Source: Nemania diffusa
Lineage: Eukaryota; Ascomycota; Sordariomycetes; Xylariales; Xylariaceae
DNA: 64,000 nt
Reading direction: 5' to 3'
Assembly (NCBI GenBank): GCA_038501195.1
Contig: JBBPUQ010000009.1
Span: 124,001 to 188,000 of the forward strand
Of the stretch, positions 59,573 through 64,000 are shown piece after piece. The notes beneath the pieces are model-generated. The model was not told the DNA's origin, did no database searches, and saw nothing but the letters and a program-made list of their open reading frames with translations. How positions within the stretch are numbered: position 1 is the first letter of the stretch; each line of letters begins with the position of its first letter. The translations under genes and the position numbers were made by a program.

Positions 59573-60956
59573 TTAGTTCAAGTTCTCCGAAACGTACACA
59601 CTCAACCTCTCGAGCGCCTCCCGCAGCACCTCCGTGTCACAGACATACCCAATGCGCACGTACCCCCGAAAGTCACTCCCGTCGCCGAAGCATTTCGCCC
59701 CCGGGACGAACATGACCTTCGTCTTCTCCAGCACATCCTTACAAAACACCTCATCATCCACCGCCTTCCCATCCTTACCGCAGAACCGCACAAACGCCGT
59801 CGTCCCCGCCGTCGGCGCCACCCACTCGCACACCCCCGCATGCCTCCCCACAAACGCCTTCACCAACTCCAGATTCGCGCGCGCGAGCGCCACGTTCCGC
59901 CGCAGCAGCGCCGGCCGCACAGCGGGGCTAAGCGCGTAGGCCGCGACCTGGTCGTCGAGGCGCGAGACGCTGATAGTCGTGTAATCGCGCGCGGCCGCGA
60001 GGCGGGCCATGATCTCCTTATCTCGGCACGCGGCCCAGCCGACGCGGATGCCGGCGAGGGCCCAGGCTTTGGACATGGAGGAGGTGGCGATGACGCGGGG
60101 GTAGCCGAGGGCGAGGGCGGAGGGGGGTGGGGGGAGGGTGTGGAAGAGGGGGCGGTAGACTTCGTCGGAGAGGAGGAGGATGTTGTGCGAGCGGGCGAGG
60201 GCGATGATTTGGGTGAGGGTGGGGAGAGGGATTGGGGCGCCGGTTGGGTTGTTGGGGTTGTTGATTATTATCATCTGGGGGTGTTAGATTGATAGACAGA
60301 TGGATAGATAAATATGTCTTTTTTTTTTAATTATAAGTACAAGCTGAGAGAAAAGAGAAACAGGGTAAAAGAGAGAAGATAGGAAAGACGGAACCGATTA
60401 CCTTCGTATTAGCCTTAATCAGCCCCTTGAGCGCAGAAACATCAGGCACATATCCGTCCTCGGCCCTCAGCTTCCACAGCGAGACCTCGGCGCCAAGCGT
60501 CGCCGGCACGGTGTACAGCTGCTGGTACGTCGGGTACACGCACACGACGTGATCCCCCGGGCCCACGAGGGCGTAGAACACGAGGTGGTTCGCCGCGATG
60601 GCGCCCTGCGTCACGAGGACGTCGTCCGGCGTCACCTTCCCGTCCTCCGCCTCCTCCACCTCCTCCCCCTCCACCTCCGCCGGTGTGTCATCATCATCAT
60701 CGGAGGAGGAGGAATACAGGGCCGCGATGTTCCGCCGCAGCCCGGCGGAGCCACGGATCGCGCCGTACGTCATCGGCAGCGCCAGGTCCAGCATGGGCGG
60801 CGGACCGCCGGCGGCGGACCCGGAAGCCTCGTGCAGGTCGCGGAGCTCGGAGACGGAGATGGAGCGCGCGCAGGTCTCGGCGATGTTGAGGACCCCTGGC
60901 GTGTTCTCGTACGCGTCCATCCACTGCTCGACCTCGAAAGCGGGGATCTGCACCAT
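59573..60956 (-). CDS. PLP-dependent aminotransferase, class I/II
   Basis: Two exons (60402-60956 and 59573-60274) across a 127-nt GT-AG intron encode 418 residues. Fold-type I aminotransferase landmarks are in order: VTQGAIAANHLVFYALVGPGD, NNPNNPTG, SDEVYRPLF (Asp222 for the pyridine nitrogen, Tyr225) and TSSMSKAWALAGIRVGW with the PLP Schiff-base Lys254. The C-terminal domain has the conserved Arg in YVRIGYV that binds the substrate carboxylate. An acidic insert of about 25 residues (82-106) made of Ser, Asp and Glu interrupts the N-terminal region before KVTPDDVLVTQGA. Substrate unknown; N-terminal FEVEQWMDAYENTPGVLNIAETC resembles fungal proteins that are loosely related to capreomycidine-synthase-type enzymes. 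Convergent with the flavodoxin-like gene, leaving only 139 bp between the stops. Confidence 0.9.
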
Positions 60957-62312
60957 GATCGCTCGGTGTTAATATTGCGGTTGGGTGAATGAGTGTAGTG
61001 CTGGGATTAGTAGCTGGTTTTTCTATCTATCTGATCTAACTAGATGTGTGCGAATAGGTGCTTTATGTATGTATGTAGGTTGTTGATGGGCTCTTGTCTG
61101 TCTTGACATGTTAAGGGCGTGGAACTTGAAGGGCGCGTTGAGATGTCGGCACGGGCCGGAACTAGGCCGTCTTCGGTGCGCAACATGATAGACTAAGTGA
61201 CACCGGGCGGGGAAATCGTCGGATGCTGATTTGAACTAGCTAGATAGATAGTCTAGATAGTGCTTTCGACTTTCTGTTAGAGAGCAAAGGTAAATAGGGA
61301 TGAGGGCGGGATCCTTTTGTTTATTGGGGTTCTCCCCTTTTTTCTCCAAGTATAAACCATGTTGAAAATTGACATGTGCCAAAGCACCTTGGCTGTACAA
61401 ATGAACCGCACCGGGTTACCAGGTTAGGCTAGTGGAACCAATGTTGGAATTAAGCAAGAGATATATGCTTTCAAATGCATAATTAAATAGTACAATAGCT
61501 CTTTAATATTTGGTCTCTTCGCTGAATATGGATTGCATCTATTATAGAATGAGCATAACAATCAGCTAATAGCAAATTCTTCATTCTCCAGTATGCCTTT
61601 GAAGGCCGTAATGGTGATGCTTGAGCGCAAGCTGTGGCGGCACGATATATATACTTCGACCTCACTAGAAGCATAGTCTGAATATGCATGAAGGCATCTT
61701 TGGTAGTAGTTAGAAATAATACATTATAGGTTATAGTGTAGTGTACTAGATCTAGGGTAGGACTAATGAGTCGGCCCTAATGGAGACAGGACCGTAGGAA
61801 TCTGTATTTATACAATGTAACGGAGTCTAGCACACCTATCAAATATCAGGGACTGCCCGGGCTTGGCTAGCCACCCGGCATCTGCCGAACAATTATCCGG
61901 AATAATTACCCCTACACGTTGGTATTTGATAAGGCTTAGGCCAAGCGTGTATTGGAACGTCGCCGCTCCATGCTAATGAACTGTCTCTCGGTAGTCATGA
62001 TTCCTCGAATAAAAGCAAAGCTGGTAAAGATCCACAACTGCCGAGTTGGACGGGATTCACCATTGGTCAGATGGCTATGGTTGGTGCGAAGTGCTCACAC
62101 TCGTAGATCAATTAGATTACCATGCAGTTATACAGCGGGTAATTTCTCTGATCAAATAGCTAGGTATAGAGGAGGTTTAGTTGAGTCATATAATACCCAG
62201 TGCTGCTTAAGGGCTTATATATATACTAAATGTAATGAACGAGCAAACTTAATGATCTATTTGGTGTTCTCTCCGTCATCTGGGAGTAGTAACTGTAGAA
62301 CAACTAAGAACC
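60957..62312. other. Divergent intergenic region
   Basis: 1.36 kb between the aminotransferase gene (-) and the DUF1996 gene (+); both promoters must lie here. AT-rich with no recognised gene. Confidence 0.6.
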
Positions 62313-63630
62313 ATGCTTTGGCAAACCATCACTCTCGTTGCGCTCTTAGTGCAGGATGCTTCCGCGCAAGTTCAAGGGTCTGCGGACTTCCTGCGATTCG
62401 GTTGCTCCCAGCTCGTCGTCGAGAGAATCGACCCTCTTGTAACCCCCGGATCGAACCCGTCTCCACATACGCACCAGATCGTCGGAGGACAGTCTTTCAA
62501 TACCACTGTATAGTATCTGAGTATCCTTGTCGGAGTTGACGTTCTAACAATACTGTAGATGGATCCTAACACTATTGACCCGCCCACGCAATCTGCTTGT
62601 ACCTCTTGCATCTATAAAGAAGACACCAGCAACTATTGGACGGCCTCAATCTACTTCCGATCCCCTGAAAATGGAACATTCAAACGAGTCCCGCAGATGG
62701 CTAACGGCCGCCTGAACGGGACCTTATTGGAACAAGAGGGAGGAATTACAGTTTACTACATGAGGCCATTCAGTGGTACCAACAAAAAGACCACGGTTCC
62801 CAAACCGGTGAGTGCTTGACTCCCTACCCAAAACGTATAAGCTCTTATACCAATATCTCTTTAAGGGTTTCCGGATGCTCGCTGGAGACCCTACAATGCG
62901 CAGCAAGACGGGGAATTTCGCCAACATCTGCCATCGCTGTCTCCAAGCCAAAGACCGCATCATGGGAGGCAACGGCGCCCCCTGCGACGCCAGCGACACG
63001 GCCGCTTTCCCGAGCAAGATGTGCCCGGGAGGGATTCGCGCGACCATCATATTCCCCTCCTGCTGGGACGGCAAGAACCTCGACAGCCCAGACCACAAGA
63101 GCCACGTGGCGTACGCCGCCGGCTCCGCGCTCGCGGGCGACAAGTGCCCGGCCACCCACCCGGTGCGCATCCCCCAAGTCATGTACGAGATCATGTTCGA
63201 CACGACGCCGTTCAACAACCCGGACTACTGGAAGGACGGCAAGCAGCCATTCGTGTACAGCTTCGGCGACCCGTGAGCGCACACCTGATCCGCGTTATAC
63301 AGTTGGGTGTCTCATCTTTGCTAACTTTGAATGTGCTTGCCATGTATAGGACCGGATACGGAGCGCATGGAGACTATCTGTTTGGGTGGCAGGGCGATGC
63401 CTTACAGCGCGCAATGGACGCCCTAGGAACCAAGTGCGCAAGCGAAGATTGCACCAAGGTCCTGAGCATCCAAGATGGGAAGAGTGCGATAGGCTGTACT
63501 AAGGCACAGCTCGCCAAGGAGGATGTCGGATCTTCCACTTGTACGTATTAGCCCATTCTGTCGAAATGTGTATGAACTGACGTCTGCTTTAGGGCTCAAG
63601 ACACTTCCTGGAGACGTGGAAGTTATTTAA
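62313..63630 (+). CDS. Secreted DUF1996 protein
   Basis: Five exons (62313-62507, 62559-62807, 62866-63272, 63350-63540, 63593-63630) with introns of 51, 58, 77 and 52 nt, all GT-AG, give 359 residues. A signal peptide ([18 protein letters not shown]) is followed by [21 protein letters not shown] and [14 protein letters not shown], the start of DUF1996 (PF09362). The block [31 protein letters not shown] and the Cys-rich [31 protein letters not shown] are the family's core, with conserved Cys and His residues that suggest disulfides or metal binding. [13 protein letters not shown] closes the domain. No WSC or GPI tail is seen; the end is short ([12 protein letters not shown]). Cell-wall or extracellular location is likely; activity is unknown. 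Confidence 0.93.
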
Positions 63631-64000
63631 CCCGAGTCGATTAAAGTGAGGCCGAGGTTGGATGGACCATCGCTCGAACATTGGGGTTTGTTGAGCGATT
63701 TTATGTGTTAGTAATCTTGACGCTATTAAATATTATTGAATGGGTGATTAGATTGTTTGTGGGTGCGATCAGTGATACTATATTATGTTGTTCTCTATGC
63801 TTTGTGTGTAAATCAGGTACGCCACGGGGAAAGGGATCAGGGTAGGGGGAACCAGAAAGGAGGGATCAGGGGTGCTGGATCTTAAAGGAATATATAAGCT
63901 GTTTAGTCGCATTGCTACTATGAATATGGAATATGCAATGAAGCCAGCAGTGTAATGAGCGTTAAGTAAATATATTTATAAACACAGTGTAAAAATGATT
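63631..64000. other. 3' flank of the DUF1996 gene, window end
   Basis: AT-rich 3' flanking DNA; nothing recognised up to the end of the window. Confidence 0.6.

Noticed and set aside
59564..60292. Plus-strand open frame of 242 codons
   Set aside because: Antisense shadow of the aminotransferase second exon; His/Arg/Gly-rich and without motifs.

Overview
The window looks like nuclear DNA of a filamentous ascomycete, probably a Sordariomycete. Genes are split by short introns (about 50-130 nt, one of 370 nt) with GTRNGT donors, CTAAC/CTGAC-type branch sites and YAG acceptors. Families typical of Pezizomycotina are present: a Zn2Cys6 regulator, a CYP505 fused P450-reductase, a DUF1996 protein and HNH_2 and DUF7580 proteins. 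The intergenic DNA is full of short TAGGTAGGTACCTA-type motifs. All assignments come from reading the sequence and recalling protein families; no search was run, and the genus cannot be fixed.

Layout. 0-8.3 kb is accessory, AT-rich and partly decayed: a helical protein next to a broken DUF7580 domain, an aminoglycoside-phosphotransferase-like kinase, a five-exon epoxide-hydrolase-like gene flanked by two copies of a 64-nt repeat, and an HNH_2 nuclease-like gene with an internal 102-nt duplication. 10.7-22.7 kb holds a Zn2Cys6 regulator, an NAD(P)-binding SDR-like protein, a secreted gamma-glutamyltransferase and a CYP505 P450-reductase; this could be a small metabolic cluster. 22.7-28.4 kb is a gene desert.

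28.4-48.7 kb is a more conserved core: GPI-type aspartic protease, C2H2 zinc-finger/membrane protein, a shattered HIR3/CABIN1-like pseudogene, mitochondrial elongation factor G, homoisocitrate dehydrogenase (lysine pathway), a long disordered protein, mitochondrial ribosomal protein uS8m and a conserved Pro-rich fungal protein. 48.7-58.4 kb is mostly non-coding, with a 229-bp TA-flanked inverted-repeat element and a single-pass membrane protein with two PPxY motifs. 58.4-63.6 kb carries a flavodoxin-like quinone reductase, a class I/II aminotransferase and a secreted DUF1996 protein.

Most notable points: (1) the flavodoxin-like gene has a UGA-CUG stop followed in the same frame by 48 open codons ending in a CAAX box, so a readthrough-made, prenylated isoform is possible; (2) the CYP505 gene lacks a usable splice donor at one conserved junction; (3) the epoxide-hydrolase homologue has Gly where the nucleophilic Asp is expected; (4) a HIR3-like pseudogene survives as scattered peptide islands; (5) there is a clear Tc1/mariner-type MITE candidate.
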